The position numbers were made by a program, and so were the translations under genes. A model generated the notes under the pieces. The model was not told the origin of the DNA. It searched no databases and was given only the letters and a program-made list of their open reading frames with translations. A stretch of DNA of 64,000 nt from Lateolabrax maculatus (lineage: Eukaryota; Chordata; Actinopteri; Acropomatiformes; Lateolabracidae), in contig CM062204.1 of NCBI GenBank assembly GCA_031216445.1, positions 10,284,501 to 10,348,500 of the forward strand, given 5' to 3'. Shown here piece after piece: positions 63,229 to 64,000 of the stretch. Position 1 is the stretch's first letter; each line of letters starts with the position of its first letter.

Positions 63229-63286
63229 TTTCTCTCTCTCTCTCTCTGTCTCTCTCTGTCTGTCTCTCTCTCTCTCTCTGTCTCTC

Positions 63287-63333
<47 letters not shown>

Positions 63334-63366
63334 GTCTCTTTCGCCCTCTCTCCCCCCCCCCCCCCT
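63229..63366. repeat. Complex (CT)n/(CTGT)n tract ending in poly-C
   Basis: Repeated TCTCTGTC-type units over about 125 bp end in a run of about 14 C. The Ser/Leu-rich frame across it (63042-63692) is a low-complexity artefact. Confidence 0.95.
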
Positions 63367-63562
63367 TTCTCTCTCATTCTTCTATATCTCTCTCCTTTTT
63401 CTGTGCTGCTATCTTGGTTCTCTACCCATTAATTGTTTGTCTTCCTTCCTTTCTGTCTCTTCCTCTTCTGTGTTGTTCCACCCTCCTCCTCCTTCCCCCT
63501 CTCCACCTCGACTGCTTGTATTTGTCCACTCCCTCCCCTCTTGTAACTCCCTCCTCCTTCTC

Positions 63563-63566
<4 letters not shown>

Positions 63567-63609
<43 letters not shown>
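63567..63609. repeat. (CT)n microsatellite
   Basis: About 21 CT units within a wider pyrimidine-rich region (63440-63630). Confidence 0.95.
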
Positions 63610-63613
<4 letters not shown>

Positions 63614-63719
63614 CTCTCTGTCTCTCGCTGGTCTCGCTTACTTTCAAGCCAGCCACAGCAGCAACAGCAGTAGCGCCAGTAGCTCACTCTAGCCAATTCT
63701 CAGTCACAGCGGAGGCTGC

Positions 63720-63770
63720 AGTGTGTGTGTCTGTGTGTGTGTGCATGTGTGTGCGTGTGTGTTTGCGTGT
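63720..63770. repeat. (GT)n microsatellite, interrupted
   Basis: GT units with CT, CA and GC interruptions over about 50 bp. Confidence 0.9.
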
Positions 63771-64000
63771 TTACAGTGTATGTATCAGCCAGTGTGCCTG
63801 CTGCTCTCTTAAGAATGAATATATAGTATACATGGAGTTACCCTAACTAAGGACTGGAGGAAGATATGTTGGAAGACCGCCCTGGAGCTCATTAAGAGGA
63901 AGAAAGAAGACATAACATCTCTTTTCCTCTCTCTCTCTCCTTTATTTCTCTCTCTCTCTCCTTGTCGGCCTCTCCTCATTTCTGTAGCTCTTTTCTCACT

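Larger units (their letters stand above)
46143..64000 (+). other. inpp4b: inpp4b intron 4, 5' part (at least 17858 bp)
   Basis: It starts GTGAGT and is still running at the window edge; no following inpp4b exon with convincing homology is seen. It contains (CA)n tracts (50604-50638, 50736-50764), a long (TG)n (56456-56524), GT-GA and CT tracts, and repeat copies at 52660 and 55330. Complex, repeat-free stretches occur near 49580-49780 and 53580-53880. The - strand frame at 58400-58843 (147 codons) has no recognisable domain and is probably chance. Confidence 0.75.

Noticed and set aside
63042..63692. 216-codon + strand open frame, the longest in the window
   Set aside because: It is mostly Ser/Leu runs from CT microsatellites, with no domain and several overlapping equally long frames on both strands.
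1..64000. CRISPR arrays, operons, phage or plasmid functions
   Set aside because: The spliced inpp4b gene, fish-type repeats and microsatellites show vertebrate nuclear DNA. The repeats are simple tandem or dispersed elements, not spaced CRISPR repeats.

Overview
The window looks like vertebrate nuclear DNA, most probably from a teleost (percomorph-like) fish. It is AT-rich and gene-sparse, with dense (GT)n, (CA)n, (CT)n and (GA)n microsatellites. It also holds decayed interspersed repeats of kinds familiar from fish genomes: LINE reverse-transcriptase fragments, LINE 3' tails and MITEs with terminal inverted repeats. There are no operons, ribosome binding sites, CRISPR arrays or prokaryotic genes. 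Almost every open frame longer than 60 codons is chance or low-complexity sequence.

One gene can be recognised with confidence. It is the 5' part of inpp4b (inositol polyphosphate-4-phosphatase type II) on the + strand. Four coding exons join in a continuous frame across three introns: 23667-23751, 30229-30273, 40443-40561 and 46026-46142. The 366 nt encode 122 residues: a diverged N-terminal tail and about the first half of the C2 domain. The catalytic CX5R phosphatase region is not in the window. The rest of the gene lies beyond position 64000, so 46143-64000 is the start of a fourth, very long intron.

Region by region: 1-23290 is upstream, apparently intergenic DNA (or introns of unseen 5' non-coding exons). 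It carries a nested LINE/MITE block at 6864-8130, other repeat copies near 9870, 10160 and 20508, two perfect hairpins (9225 and 17407), several gene-free stretches resembling conserved regulatory DNA, and one unidentified exon-like open frame on the - strand (4967-5310). About 23290-23666 is the probable promoter/5' UTR, with a 7-codon upstream ORF. Introns 1 to 4 hold microsatellites, a 313-bp MITE just upstream of exon 2, LINE remnants (28760, 29055, 32080) and other repeat copies (32690, 52660, 55330).

I found no undescribed multi-gene system. The points most worth following up are the - strand exon-like frame at 4967-5310, the perfect 19-bp hairpin at 17407-17449, the symmetric 45-nt exon 2, and the candidate regulatory elements around inpp4b.
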